DNA of 64,000 nt from Inonotus obliquus (lineage: Eukaryota > Basidiomycota > Agaricomycetes > Hymenochaetales > Hymenochaetaceae): contig JAJHTX010000001.1 of the NCBI GenBank assembly GCA_032164295.1, positions 806,001 to 870,000 of the forward strand, written 5' to 3'. Shown here piece after piece: positions 47,758 through 62,327 of this stretch (position 1 is the stretch's first letter; the number at the start of each line of letters is the position of its first letter). Both the position numbers and the translations under genes were made by a program. Under the pieces are notes generated by a model, which worked only from the letters and a program-made list of their open reading frames with translations, was not told the origin of the DNA and did no database searches.

Positions 47758-48561
47758 ATGATGAAGTCGCGTGTCGGTGCGTCTGAGTCTGCCACCGTGG
47801 CCGTTCAGCCGTGCTCGTCGATGGAGTCATACGTCGAGACGATGAAGCAGGAGACGGAGACGGAGAATTGTCGACCTCTTTCCCCCGCACCTTTGATCAG
47901 TCCATTAACGACACCATCTTCCCCATTCCTCACACAAATCTTCAGCCAACCTTTACTCGAAGCGAAAGACCGCCGCGCATACGAGGTAGCACGTCAACGT
48001 GCGAAGAGACCTGAAGATCGCAAGAAGGCAAAGAACCAGAAGAAAGCTGGGGGAAGGAAGAATGGTGGTGGCGGATGGTTTGGTGGACTTCGCGGTATCG
48101 AGAGAGGGAGAGATGATGGGGATGCGGTTGTAGCGGATGTTCCTGTGGGTTGCGAGAAGGGTAGGCTGGTACACGAGTCTTTGAGCATGATTGAAGCCAT
48201 CGGTGTTGTGGAGATGGACGAGAAGGCGGACGCTGCTGTCCGTCTTGAGGACCTGGTTCGCGTTGCCAAAGTCCGCAAGGAGAAAGGTTTGCATTCTCTT
48301 ATTTTTCCCCCATAATACGTGCCTAAACGATTATCCTTGATAACAGCGGACGGCTTCGAAGTTATCCCGCACGTACGCGCCGTCATCGCGCTTGACGAAT
48401 CCGACTTTGCCGGAGACACTAAAGGAATAATCAAGTCTCCCGTATATGAATTTGACGATTGGGAACACGTCGAGTCTTATTCCGATACCAGCTCGAGTGA
48501 CGAAGACGAGCCGCGTAAAGTACCGTCTTACGCGCAAGTTGTTTCAAACAAGAAGCAGTGA
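47758..48561 (+). CDS. Unknown basic/acidic disordered protein
   Basis: Two exons (47758-48286, 48347-48561) give 247 residues; splicing joins KVRKEKG to ADGFEVIPHVRAVI in frame. The middle is very basic (RRAYEVARQRAKRPEDRKKAKNQ region, with Gly-rich GGGGWFGGLRGIERG), followed by an amphipathic helix (SLSMIEAIGVVEMDEKADAAV) and an acidic C-terminus (DTSSSDEDEP) ending SYAQVVSNKK. No signal or membrane segment. The mix suggests a nucleic-acid-associated or scaffold protein, but I recognise no family. Confidence 0.6.
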
Positions 48562-48947
48562 AGTGTGGTACTCCCCATGGATCCGAAGAATACGCATCTT
48601 GATAATCTATATGGTATCATATAATGGACGTTCATATTTCACGATCTAGTTTATGGTCAGCGTATTAAGCAATGTTTACTCAGAGCGCACCGTTCTCGAG
48701 TTTAATGTCACTTCTCATCAACATAATCCTTTTTGCGCGAAATGCCACGATCTCATATATTGCCAACCAACGAGGTAAAAATAATGTTGAGATAATTGCA
48801 ATAATGTACACACGCAGCGAAGCCCACGTTTGTTCGTCCTCGTGGGTACCTTTGCTCCCTTCTCCATTCTACATGGCCTTCAGACGCTCAGAGCAATAAC
48901 CTCCGACCAATAGACGAAGTAAGCTCAATCTACAGCACCGGAGATTT

Positions 48948-49193
48948 CTACATCGGTTTGGCCGGTAACTGTGTGGGTAAAACACCATAACGCTTCTTGA
49001 TCGTTACACGATGTCGCGAGAACTTATCGTCCGGCGAGAATCGAGCTAAAGCAACGTTCCAATCCCAATCACGTACATTAGAATGGTAGAAGATAGGAAG
49101 GTCGAGATACAATGAGCGCGTTGTGATGCCAAGAACTAAAGAAAGAAGAAGAAATGGACGAACCAGGATGAGCGGATTTTGTGACCTTGCCAT
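48948..49193 (-). CDS. Small single-exon protein (81 residues) with hydrophobic N-terminal segment
   Basis: A clean ATG frame: [20 protein letters not shown] carries a signal-anchor-like helix after a basic start, followed by a hydrophilic domain with [20 protein letters not shown] and a basic [15 protein letters not shown] end. The aromatic-rich, non-repetitive composition is protein-like. It could be a small mitochondrial or ER membrane protein; I recognise no family. No splice sites are needed. Confidence 0.45.
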   Translation of the reverse strand: MARSQNPLILVRPFLLLSLVLGITTRSLYLDLPIFYHSNVRDWDWNVALARFSPDDKFSRHRVTIKKRYGVLPTQLPAKPM

Positions 49194-49534
49194 CGTCTGT
49201 TATTTTCTTTCAGATACAGCAATGATCAGATAAACATTGGTAATGGCACCAAACAGGTGGTCAAGCTTACCTTCAGGGTATATACCCTATTCCCCTTCTC
49301 ATCCAGTGTGTACATAAGATGCATGGTGGGTAGGTATTCGACGTGGGCGTGGGGGACAGTTGAAGAAGTCCTAAAATTTGTGAGCTTCGAGAGCTTCTCA
49401 TATCACGTGCGTCACTCGCGCTTTCGGAGCTTGAAATTCTAACTCTGAGCTTTCCTTTTTGGGTGTATTTTGTCCATAAATACCATAGGGACGGAAGATA
49501 CACCGAGACTCCAACACCTATCGTACTACTACTA

Positions 49535-50876
49535 TCACAGCCCATATGAACTACCCTTCTTCTTCCTTCTATAAACCCTCTTGTTAGATGACCACCTCCG
49601 AGTCTTCCTTGGCGGTCTGTCATCCGTATGCAAACGATAATGAGAATTGCGTGGTTCAATTCGCATAAAACGCTCGTAGCACCCAGGCCAGGGGCATGAA
49701 TACCTTTTCTCGCCAGTGTGAGTGCAATTATGGCCTATAAGTAAAATGTGATCAATGAAGTGTTATGGAACGCGTGCGAGCGATACAGATGTGGCCTATA
49801 CGTCGAAGATGATCGATGAAGTGTTATGGGGAGGATAGGAGTGATAACCTTACGTTCTAGGTCCCATTTTCTATTCGTAGAGAATGAACAATCGACATAG
49901 GGGCAGCTCAATCTCCTCTTGGGGCGTGGTGCTATTGATTGAAGATTAGTGTCAACTCTCTTCAAAGGGTGCAAGGCTAAGAATGATTACCACGTACTTT
50001 TGTCAGTCTTTCGTGTCCGTCTCGGTACATCCGAGTCCGAATGGGTCTCGTTCAAGTGTGACACATTTCCAGGGGTGAATGATTCTGCAGTCTCCTGCTC
50101 TTCGCTAGTTTCAAAATTATCGTCTTCAATCTTCGCGGAGGGCTCTTCTGGTTCGGGCGACTCTGGCTCGTCCTCAACCTGAGGGGTTTCCATACTTCTA
50201 ACCTGCTCTGTCTCCGCAAAATCGGTGATACGCTCTGGAGTCTTCACATCCGAGTCTGGCTGGCGGTGCACATATACCGGTTGCGGAACAATCAATGAAT
50301 CGTCGTTACTCGGGCACTGGAAGCAGGGAGGCGATGGAGTGATGGCCACTGTGCGTGCGCCGAACGCAGCGCTCCAGTCACTCACCATGACCGGGCGGAG
50401 AGTGAATGGCCCAGAGGCCGGATAATCGTCCTCCGTCTTTACTTGGGGCCCTGCCGAGGTCACTGATATCGAGTCATTCATTGGAACATCGTTGAAACTA
50501 GGTGATGATGCCCCCAGCGCGAGATGACTCAGTATCTCCTGGATGCTTGGTATCGAATCCTCGTCAACATGCATCATCTGCAGCGAATTCTAAGTCATTG
50601 GGCCGAATACTATGTCAGCGAGTTACTCACCTCATCAATCGGGCTTTGGTCCAACATGAACAGGGTGCTAGACGACAACCCGTCAATGTCTGATAACAGT
50701 AGCTGGTCGAGACATTGCTCCACGTTCCAATCGCCTGACTCTAAGTCTCGTCTAACGAGACTCTCAATGACCCTAGAGTACATTTCTTTGAGCCTTTCGG
50801 CTTCGGCTAGACGGTCAATGTCCATCTGTATGTCGGTGAAAATATCATAGGGGGGATATGTGTCGAGGCTAGACAT
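49535..50876 (-). CDS. C2H2 zinc-finger transcription factor with two C-terminal fingers
   Basis: Four exons (50631-50876, 49998-50577, 49854-49931, 49535-49734) give 367 residues. The N-terminal two-thirds are acidic and Pro/Ser-rich (VEDEPESPEPEEPSAKIEDD), probably an activation region. The C-terminus carries two tandem fingers: CPYVDC-X12-HNCTH, and CPWPGC-X12-HYRLH, joined by the THTGEKRYS linker, then a basic tail (RPPRKTRRWSSNKRVYRRKK). Finger 1 is split by an intron between its Cys pair and His pair. Two-finger proteins of this type bind short GC-rich sites; the target genes are unknown. Confidence 0.8.
49731..49829. repeat. Direct repeat of 38 bp covering an intron 3' end
   Basis: 49731-49768 and 49792-49829 both read TGGCCTATA...GATGAAGTGTTATGG with a few differences. 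On the minus strand the first copy carries the real acceptor of the zinc-finger gene's last intron; the second copy lies inside that intron and also offers TATAG followed by GCCA. Confidence 0.8.
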
Positions 50877-52414
50877 CAGGGCTATGCAGAGGCAAACAAT
50901 ACGAGAGACCAGTTGGGTTATGGATCTTGCATGAAATCAACCACATCACTTTTATACCAGATCAGATGCATCTCGGAATAGATCAATAACTCTTGAGCTG
51001 CGGGGTCTTTGATCTTTCCACGCGTGATAGCGTGAAAAAATTGACGACGAGGAAGTTGTCGGAGTTCCATTGCTGTCCACCATCGACTCATCTACATCGG
51101 AGATCGGGTTGCCCAGAAGTCGAGCATAGGTAGCGGAGCACCACGTCTTTGTCTGCGCGGCATCTTTTCCTGTGCTGCGGCATTGATTTGACGGTGTTCC
51201 CCACCTTTCCCCTGAGAGTAGCCTTCCGAGTAGAGGAATAGTTAGGCGCCACAAAGATTTAGTTCGTCAATCGAGAAGCATTGATATCGTTCCTTTTGGT
51301 TAGGACGAGAAGATAGAGAACGCACTGTTTCCCCCGCCAGACACGGTATCATTGTGTTCGAAGTGAGACTGCCGAGCGAAGAGAGGGAAGCTGGGTCACT
51401 AGGACGATTTGCAGCGACCTTCTAGGTTACTTGGGATCATGCATCGATAATCAAGAAATGGCTATGCGTATTTTCCTTGATAACCATTAGCTCCCTTGGA
51501 AAAGGATAGTCGCTGACGTGTAGAGCCACGCCTTGATTGCAACCCGATGAGCCCTAGTCATGCAATAACACTGTTGTTGGCACGCACGTTGTTGAATACA
51601 ACCCGTATCTTTAACCCGTCCAGATTGTACGGAGTCACTCTCTCCAGTCGAGGTCCGTACAACGGCGTCTTACAAAGCCGCTTCGCTAGAGTTTCCTGAC
51701 CATGTGGGGGAAGAGCATGGGGAAGGGAGGGATGAGGGTGTCTGGCTTTCCCGGCCAGACGCAGCAACGAGACCGTGCCGAGGGAGGATTCAGCACTTCC
51801 AACTAAGACCATACTGCCTATGTTAGGTCAACATGAACTTCATCATCTGAAGCAAGTCACTGCGGCCTCCCATGAGAATATTTGGACATTTGGAAGACAA
51901 TAACATCCCAGAAACGCTGAAGTTCGCACAGCATGGGGGCCACATGAGTGATCGTAGAAGACCATAGATATCGGGAGAACTCCGATGTCATCTCGTAATA
52001 GTAATGATGATAGGTCAGTAGATCGATGAGGCAGTGTACGTTATCGCTTCTGAGCAATCAACAAATAAGGTCTTCTCTTGCCAGGTCTCCATGCTTAGCT
52101 GTGTTTCGCGCAGCACGAGTTTCATTGTGCAGAAATTGAGAAAACTTTTATTAGCGCTCGGGATACTGCCATGACGTCGAAATAATTCAACCAAGTATAC
52201 TGAACCTCGCTTACAGGGAGGAGACTATCAGAGCCACAGGAGCTCTACGGAGGCTTCTTCCGTTTGAGAAAAAGAAGCTGATGGTACAAGCAGACTCGTC
52301 GGTCCGGGATGAAGATGCAGAACATCGGACGGAGGCAGTTGTCACGATCATTCCCGACGAACGAGGATCAAATCCCTGGTGCGGACCTTTGCGTGCGTGA
52401 CTCGATTGGTGCTT
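50877..52414. other. Long intergenic stretch, no gene seen
   Basis: About 1.5 kb upstream of the zinc-finger gene. Frames are short and show no domain, splice structure or repeat I can support. Confidence 0.45.
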
Positions 52415-52690
52415 CTAATCGATTCTAGTCCAGATATCACCATTGGACTTTAATGCCTCAAAGCGAGTACGAAAGTGATGTCGGCCGACTCGATATTCCG
52501 AGAAATCTACAAGCCCATGAATCCATCCTATGTCCTCCTCGGCGGCTCCAGATACGAGGAAGTTCTTGAGGGGTTCTAGGATATCGGGATTGTAGTGTCT
52601 CTGAATATAAAGTTCAATATCTCCTATCAAAGGAAAAGAGGAGGTCGATGTAGAGACGAAAGAAGCAGTTAATTTCCGCTGGTCATTCAA
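52415..52690 (-). other. Unresolved open frame, possible exon remnant
   Basis: A 91-residue frame with no ATG start; the part after a possible acceptor (CCTTTGATAG near 52625) reads DIELYIQRHYNPDILEPLKN and HHFRTRFEALKSNGDIWTRI, which looks protein-like. No upstream exon could be found. It may be a relic of a gene or transposon. Confidence 0.25.
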
Positions 52691-52780
52691 TACTAATACA
52701 ATCTACAAGACTCACAGTACTAGGACAACAATTTACAGGTCCGCAGTTCTCTAAATATGAAACAGGCGCCGAATTAAAAC

Positions 52781-55325
52781 TCAGAATCTTCCCCCCTGTA
52801 ATATGCTCAGTGGTCGATCCCGCGACCGAGGTGGGGGCGCTGGGTATCCGGGAGGTCGTCGTTGAGAACGAGGAGTCGGAGGTGGTAGTGGATCATCAGG
52901 AACTTGTTCTCGTGCCTCATTGACTCGTACAACAGAGATTAATGGTGCATCTCCAGGATTGCGGGGGTTTGGTACAAGAAGCTCATCCAGTAGGAAATGG
53001 AAGTCAAGCCCGAATTCGAGAAGGAGCTAGGCAAGTCAATTGTTAGTAGACGGCAAGATAATACCGGTCCACAAACGTACCTTCTTGTTTTGCGCATGAG
53101 ACGTAGCAATACATTCACGAACCGTCTCTTCATCCACATCTGAACTGAAGACCTGCTTGCGGAACATATCGGCGTACAGAGAAATTTGAGTCCTGGCCCA
53201 TTCAACAAAACCTTGTATAATCACATCAGAAGAGTCCGGTGTATGTGAGAATGTATAAAAAGAACTCACTGGACGTAGAGTCATTCTCCTTGAAGCTCGC
53301 AAGAAACCAGTCTGCCGTGTGCTTAATGCCCGTAAATACCACCGTCGCAAGATCGGATATATACATTTGCACGTGTCCCTCAAAACGAATCACTCGCACG
53401 CGCTGCCGAGTCAGAGCGGCACGCGAATTCAAGAAAGCTTTCCGTGCAGCCGGACCAGCATGTAGGCGCAGAAGCAGTGTCGTAAGGTTTACTACAGTTG
53501 ATTTGCGGTTGCTCGGATCGGAGAGAGCGGTTAACAGCGATGAAGTCAAAGATGTACGAAGAAGTTTTAGCTTCGGCTCCAATAAGGGCGTTGTGGCTTT
53601 CTTTGCTTCACCTAAAATTTTTATCAGAAGTTGCTATCAGATCGGGAAGGAACCAGTTTACCTTCTTCGACAAGGCTTGCAGCCTTATCCCATTCTCGCA
53701 GAGCAATAGCAACAGTCAGATTATCCGTCAATTCGCCCACCCAAAGAGCGTCCTTATCAGTCTTCTCTTTCGCACCACCAAGACCGCTATGCAACGCTAG
53801 CTCGTTCATCCACTCAGACGCGGCGGAGTCAACATCAAATGCAAAAGATCGACGCTGAAATGACTCCAATGAATACAACAATGTCCGGACCGGAAAAAAA
53901 GGGTGAAAAGCGTACATCGCCACCACCTCCAACCCACATGCTCTTCCGACGCTCATGTTCTCCTTCCCGCTCTTTACGTTTCCGCGCGGCAAGTTCTTCA
54001 GCAACCTGTCGGAACTGAGCCAAGAGCACTTTCTTATCACCACTAAGTTCGCATCTGTACACGAACGTTTCCTTGTTGTTCCTGATCTTGAAAACATTCG
54101 TCATGGCTAACCCCCCTCAGCAACAAGCTCAAAAGCAGAAACAAGGCATTACTTACTGGCAGTATCTTTCGTATCAAGAACGAGTATATCATTGAGTGGC
54201 CAACAGCGCTCAGCCACAAGGTTTGGTCTGTCCGCGGTCCTTCTTGCACGTTTGCGCGCAACGAGGACAGCATCATCAAGGAGTACGAACTTTACGAAAT
54301 GCTCAACCTTGTAGGTTGCGGAATTAAGACTGTAGATGCCTTCCATCTGCGTAACAATGTGTCGACCAGGAGTTGCAGGGACAAACTTGGATGATCCTTC
54401 AATTTGTGCATGTAATGCTTGCATCTGGGACGCGTAAAGCACGCGCAAGTCAGCCACGGATGATCGTTGTGTCCTCCTCCTGTCTAAAACCGTGCCGTCA
54501 ATACTCTGAAATGCGGGGAAAGCTATTAACGCTCACCTGCAACTGTTGCAGTGTCGTCTATATGCAATAAAGACGGCATACTCTTCCACTCTTGAAGACT
54601 CGCTTTCAACTCCAGCATATCATTCTCGAGAGTACTGACTTCCTTCGAAATCATCATAAACTCCACATAGCTGAAATTCAGTATCAAAGTTAGAAGGGTG
54701 GGATTGAACCACGAAATAAAACGCATACTTCTTGAAAACATTCCTCTGAAGATCCGCATTCGTATCATTCCTATACGATTGCAGTGATGATTGCAATGCC
54801 TTGAGCTCCGCCTCTGTCGAGTTTGCCATTTTCTGCTTCAAAACTATGCATGTTAAGTCTCCACACACTACCATATTTAACAGTTGGTTGCTATCTCTCA
54901 CACGCATCAGGATCGAAACCCTCTTGTTCCAACGCATGCAAATCCGCCTCTCGGACATCCTGTTTCGTCTGCTTCTCGTCCCTCACACCTTCCTCATCAA
55001 TCCCACCGTACCCTCCATATCCATATCCACCATATCCACCAACCCCTCCAACCCCTCCAGCACCAGCACCATACGTACCAATCGGTAACGCAGGTACAGC
55101 AGGTATTCCTCCCTCACCAGTCAAAGTCGGAGCAGAAATATCCGCATATCTCATACTCATACGTTTACGAATCTTATCATCAACACGCGACTTGCGCGTA
55201 CTTCGTGTCCGTTGTTTCGCTGTTCCCATTGCTGTTGAAGGTGATTTAGCGAGTTTTTGTTGCTGCTTCGGGGCCGCCTTTTGGCGCTGGCCATCCGACG
55301 GTCTTCGTGTGCGCAGAGACTGCAT
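52781..55325 (-). CDS. EXO84: Exocyst subunit Exo84
   Basis: Nine exons (54902-55325, 54729-54843, 54537-54670, 54157-54483, 53916-54106, 53662-53854, 53270-53611, 53081-53211, 52781-53026) give 700 residues. A Lys/Gln-rich N-terminus and a Gly/Tyr-rich run (GGVGGVGGYGGYGYGG) precede the Vps51/Exo84 coiled coil (NYVEFMMISKEVSTLENDMLELKASLQEW), the PH domain (GRHIVTQMEGIYSL, VKFVLLDDAVLVARKR, VFKIRNNKETFVYRC) and the C-terminal helical bundle (WMNELALH; NLTVAIALREWDKAASLVEEG; FVEWARTQISLYADMFRKQVF; LLLEFGLDFHFLLDELLVP). The exocyst tethers secretory vesicles to the plasma membrane. The tail is Pro/Arg-rich. Confidence 0.92.
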
Positions 55326-55896
55326 GATAGACTGTGAGTGGACAAATAATGAGGGCTCGCAGGAACTCGCTTCGAGTGGGATGTGTGAGACGCGTTGCCA
55401 AGCGATGTTACGTAATGGGAGATCACTTTTAACTGATGCAACACTGATGCAAGAATTTACACGCATGCGGTAGAATTATTTACGAGGCACCTCCAGACGC
55501 GGACTCCGGCAATTACAATCCTCTTGATCATCAAGCCGGCAAAGGCCAGGTAAATGTGGAGGATACACAAGGACTAAGGGGGACCAGCAAAGGATAAATG
55601 GTACAAGACTCAAAGACCCAGGATGGCTTGTATATGAGGGGGAAAGCAAACGGGGAGGTACGGGTGGAACAGGAGTTGAAAGACTGAGTCGTCCATTACG
55701 AACACAATATGGTATACGACAGGATGCACCGATGAGAATGAAACGTGCGGAGTACACTGATCTTTAGGCGTGAATAAGACCAAGCACCACGAAAGAAGCC
55801 GTGAATAGTAAACACGAAATGATCTAGAACTGACTGGATGCGTCAGAAACCGACCAATCCCATGGAAGAAATAGACGGTACTGACGGACAAATATT
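55326..55896. other. Intergenic, no gene seen
   Basis: About 570 bp between Exo84's start and Hog1's stop (same strand). Should hold the Exo84 promoter and the Hog1 3' UTR. Confidence 0.5.
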
Positions 55897-57745
<1,849 letters not shown>

Positions 57746-58485
57746 TGTGTGACGCGTTTGTCGTCGTCGTCGTCGTCAATGATCTCGTTGTGCACTCGAG
57801 AAATTTCTGGGCCGGAAGAAAGAGATCGCGGTGGAGTAGGGTGTAAGATGGCACAGGGGAGCAATGGGCAAGGCACGATTCTGGACCACTCGGCTAGCTT
57901 ACGGGTTTTGTGGAGTGGCGGCGATTAGTTGAACGTGACCTTGCAAAGATGCAGAGATGTCGGCTATACAGATGCCGCTCAACAAAGTAGACTGATGGTG
58001 GACGACGACGACGAGCCTAACGTCCTTGCCTTGCGAGCTCGAGTGAAACCCCCGGCATGACGCCCTTTTGACCTTCGCTTCGGCCCGTACGCTTATAACC
58101 CATTTTTGCCATTTTTGTATGACCGAACCCAACGACGCTCTTACTTTCCCTTCATCTTGGAGCACCTAAATGAATATCAGGTGACTCGTCATCATGCCCT
58201 ATAACCTCCTATAACACGGGGATAACACCAGTATCTGAATATCTCTTCCGTACGATGCATATAGGCTTTGCTCGGTAGTATCTCAGCACATTTTAAAGCC
58301 GCCACTCATATTTCCCTGGAATAAAATCTCGCTTGAGATCGGCTCTTTGTTGACTGGAAGCGTTTGTATCCATTTGGCCCTTCAGCAATCGAGAGAACAG
58401 TGAGGTAATGTATGACGTCATCCCGAGTAAACCGACGTAACGCGTCGCGTCGCGTCAAATTTAGAATAACAATGCAATAAACATG
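57746..58485. other. Intergenic, no gene seen
   Basis: About 740 bp: Hog1 promoter and the 3' flank of the DNA methyltransferase gene. A short CGTCGCGTCGCGTC run stands at 58438-58455. No coding signal. Confidence 0.45.
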
Positions 58486-61400
58486 CTACCCGTCCACATT
58501 ATTCTTCTTCGTTTCTTTGTAATACGCTCTTTCTAGCTCTCGTCCCAAAGCCTCACTCATCGGCCAAGGGACGGCATTTCCGATCAATCGATGCATCTGA
58601 AAAGCAGGCACTATCGATTAGCTATGTCTTATCACCCAGAAGGGACACTTGTAATACTCACGGTCTTGACCTTATGATCAGCTGCTTCAAACCTGAAGTC
58701 ATCAGGAAACCCCTGTGATCGTGCCAGTTCACGAACGGTCACCATTCGTTTGCACTGAAAATCCGTTTCAGTTGAATGTGCTACACTCCACCAAGGTCAC
58801 TCACCCAAGGGTTAAGCACTTTGCTTTGTTTGGCCGTGGGGTGAACATTTGTCACCGTCGTCGGAAAATACTTATCAACTTCTAATCGTCGATACATGGC
58901 TATCAAACGAACAGATCAGGCCTCAGCCGAGATAGGCGTTATGCTGCTTGACATACTATCTTTATATCCATGCCGCGCATTAGCTGACGACGGATTGAAC
59001 ATTTGCCACTGAGAAAGATAGGGTTTGTTGTTCAAATCTACAACCCGCTCAATCATTTCTAATCAAACAAGCATAATAGAGAAACGAACTCTTGTAGTTT
59101 GCACCGACCTCTACAGGAATATTGCAAGTCCTCTCGATGATCTCATCCTCGAAGCACGGCGTAATGTGCTGAAGCTCATCTGTATTTCTCCGACGACACC
59201 AGGCTTGAAACGCTGATCGCGGCTCGTGCTCGTATTCCGCGCCTCCGATTCCGCAAAACTCATCTCCATAATGAGATCGAACTTGTTCAATATGTCGACG
59301 GGCCTCTTCCTCCCGTCTTGCCTCATCATCCTTTGCATACACCTTGTGAGGGTTCACCCTAATTGTCGTATCAGTAACACTTGTTATGAACGGATAAGTG
59401 CGAGTTGGTCTAACCAGTCCCAGCGTTTCAGATCAGAAATAGCATCTTCGACGGTTATAAACGGTAGTGGGGGCGGAATCATCTCATTTCCCTGCGAGTT
59501 GATAATATCTCCATTTGTAAACCCAATGCTCAACGATGCGGTAGTCGGTAAATAATGGGTTGGTGGCGGAAACTCGGGTAAGGGAAGACCAGAACGAGCG
59601 GCCCATAGGAAAAAACGTACACGGGATTGTGGCGTACCGTAGTGCGCCGCCTGGCAGATTGCAAACCGAACTTGATATCTTGATGAAGGGAGAATAGTCA
59701 GACTAAAAAAGATGATACGCAAGGAAGTTTTTGTACCCCAAAGCTGTCAATGCCCGACACCTAATAAAGGACTACTGCGTTAGGCATCTGATGCGAGTTT
59801 TGCTAGCCGATAACTCACACGAACTTGACGCCTCCTTGCTCGATACCGCCTTGTACGGTATAATGATCTTTCTGCGCCGCCCCAATTCTATGGCGTACGA
59901 AGCCGCGGACATTCTCAAAGAGACAATACTTGGGGCGCAGATGCTCGACCCACGAGATCGTATTGAGGAACAGTTCATTTAGCAAGTCATTAGCGCGCTG
60001 GAACATGTTCAGCGTCGAATGCGGCTGACTGAGTGCGAAGTATGAGCCAGAACCTATCTGACAGTGAGAAAATATCCTTACCAAGGGAAACCCGAGACGA
60101 TGCAGTCGATATCCTCACGCCGCGGTGGCTCAGGTAACTCCTCGTCATCCAATAGATCCGTTAGGACCATATTAGAATCATTCATCTTGGACACGGCATA
60201 TTCCAACACCTTGTTGGAGCACTGGGTATACACCAAGGTTTCGGGGCTGTTTTTTCTGTACGACAGTTCAACGGCGTTCTCAAACGGGGGCTTGCAACAT
60301 ACCTGAGCGTTTCCGTGGCGCTTGGAGAGATGTCGATGGCATGGGTGAACTTCATGGTACCAGTTTCACACATTCCGAGTACGAAAGCTCCGCAGCCAGC
60401 GAAGGGATCAAAAACTCTCAGAGGAGTTCTCGCTGTCTCCCTCCACTTTAGGAAATCATCCGTCTTGTCTATCTCATCTTGCATACACGTCCCGCAGAAT
60501 ACGAAATCTTGGACGGCCAAGGGTGCCAATTCTCCTCGGGAAGCTTGACCCATCGAGATCGCAGTTTTCGTAATATAGAAGTGCTTCTCGGAGGCATCAA
60601 GCCAGCCACGTCGTCGGAATCTCTTAGTCGCTCGCTTATGCAAGACGAACGCTTTTCCGACCAGCATGTCAGACGTGATTACCAGCGTATCGTGAGTGAG
60701 AAATAGATGGCGTTCCTGACATCAAAAGTGAGCGACGAGAGTAACAGGCGTCTTCTGCATAACATACGTCGTATTGATCTGCCACCATATCAGTCCTCGA
60801 CCGTACTATGTCATTCATGCGTCCGAAAAGCTGTACGGTAATGGATTCTCCAGTCATGGACTTGATTTTGCCTATTTGACACGGCCCAGCGATGTCTGGT
60901 TTAATCAATATCGCATCTTCGCTATGATGTGTCACTCCGCGACTCTCAATTTCCACTGTAGTGTCACCGTGCTGTCTAACGACATCTTCGCTATTTCGCA
61001 TTAGTTCTTCTTCTTTTGCAGTACAGAGTTGGCAGGCTCCGTGACCCCTTACAAACTTGTTCGGATCGTCTTCGACTTCGGAAATATCTCTGAATTCCCC
61101 TCTCACTTGATCATAGGTGAAACTACCAAGGTTATAGTAAATGCTTGATGAGAAGTAGACTAAGGACTCACCAATAGAAGAACTCTTTTTGGTCGATCTC
61201 ACAAAGATCTTGTCGTTTACCAGGAGTGAGTTTCTTGCACCAACAACGGGCAAGAAATGACGACAGTTCAACGTCTCCACAAGTATCTGTTAGGAACAAC
61301 TCTTGAGGATGGGCAAGTTCCTCCAGAATAGTTTTTGATGCGTGTTGTAACCATTGGACATGAGCGGTGCGAGTGTCTCCATTGATAGAGAGTATCCTTC

Positions 61401-62129
61401 CAAACCTTTATTCTATTGTTAAACTACACTACAACATATGTCGTGATTCAGGAATACTTACCAGAATAAGTCCCCAGCAAAAGCATGAGGCCAGGCTCCG
61501 GGAGCGTTAACGGGGAAATCTGGAGCTGGGTGCTTGTCGTCGGCAGATGCAGGGACGATAGCGATATCTCCTACCTCCAAAGAACTGTTTATTATGCAAG
61601 AACATGCAAAAATAGAGAATACGCTTACTTTGTAAGGAATGGTGTTAACTTTCACTCTGCTGTAGTACGTGTCTAGGATGCGATGATTGCGCCGATTTAG
61701 CCGAAAAGCATCCTCGAACGAGGGATTGAACGGCCTTGCATGAACGAGCTCAAGAAGATGGTCCATGTAAACAATATATTCCTCGCTTGAGACAAGAGTG
61801 CCCTTCTTGACCGAGTCAATATTCTTCGTCTCGAGTACACCGGCAACATGAAGGTCACGATATATACTGTTTGCTAGTGTAGCTATCAAAGGAGTGACAC
61901 AGGTTGGATTGACGCCTTTGTTTCTTGAAGGTCGCTCAGTTGAGTCCGATTCATCGTCGTCTTCATCGTCTTCATCTTCATCCTCATCTTCATCAGCATT
62001 CCGCCGTGGGAGGGCCGGCTGTGCAGGCGCAGGCGGTTCGTCGATGTTCATAGCGTCGGGAACGCCGCCTCCGTACGCGGGTTGGTCGGGCCAGAAATCA
62101 ACTGCAGAAGGTCTATTTCTTCTTCGCAT
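58486..62129 (-). CDS. DNMT1-like DNA (cytosine-5) methyltransferase with two BAH domains
   Basis: A multi-exon minus-strand gene, roughly a dozen exons of which I fixed only some joins. The N-terminus (ATG at 62129) reads FWPDQPAYGGG and then a Glu/Asp run (DEDEDEDEDDEDDDE). BAH1 begins near VGDIAIVPASADD; BAH2 covers SIYYNLGSFTYDQVRGEFR to GPCQIGKIKSMTGESITVQL. The catalytic domain has all main motifs: RVFDPFAGCGAFVLGM (I), IVSGFPC joined by a 50-odd-nt intron to QPHSTLN (IV, catalytic Cys), CLFENVRGFV (VI), RFAICQAAHYGTPQSRVRFF (VIII), MVTVRELARSQGFPDDF (IX) and GNAVPWPMSEALGREL (X). It should maintain or set 5-methylcytosine in the nucleus. An upstream replication-foci domain was not recognised, so the N-terminus is shorter than animal DNMT1. 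Confidence 0.88.
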
Positions 62130-62327
62130 AACGGACAGACTAGCTGCTGATAGAGTGGTTATGGTGGTAGTTGGGTGTGAAGAAGCGTTTATCCCAGTCC
62201 ATCATCGTGTCTGCCAGAAGCAACAAAGGCTCGAGGACTAAACTTCGCGCTGATCATTCCTTCCTATTCAGGGTATCGCGACAAACCTTGCTTTTGACTA
62301 GGCGGGCTATCTTGGAGAGTAACAGTA
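62130..62327. promoter_or_regulatory. Divergent promoter between DNMT1-like gene and THOC1
   Basis: Only 198 bp separate the two start codons, which point away from each other, so both genes must share this region. No clear TATA box is seen. Confidence 0.55.

Noticed and set aside
50877..52414. Transposon relic between the zinc-finger gene and Exo84
   Set aside because: No terminal repeats, target duplications or polymerase/transposase motifs could be found by eye.
53239..53709. 156-codon plus-strand frame inside Exo84
   Set aside because: Antisense to Exo84 exons 6 and 7, whose splice sites and family motifs are clear.
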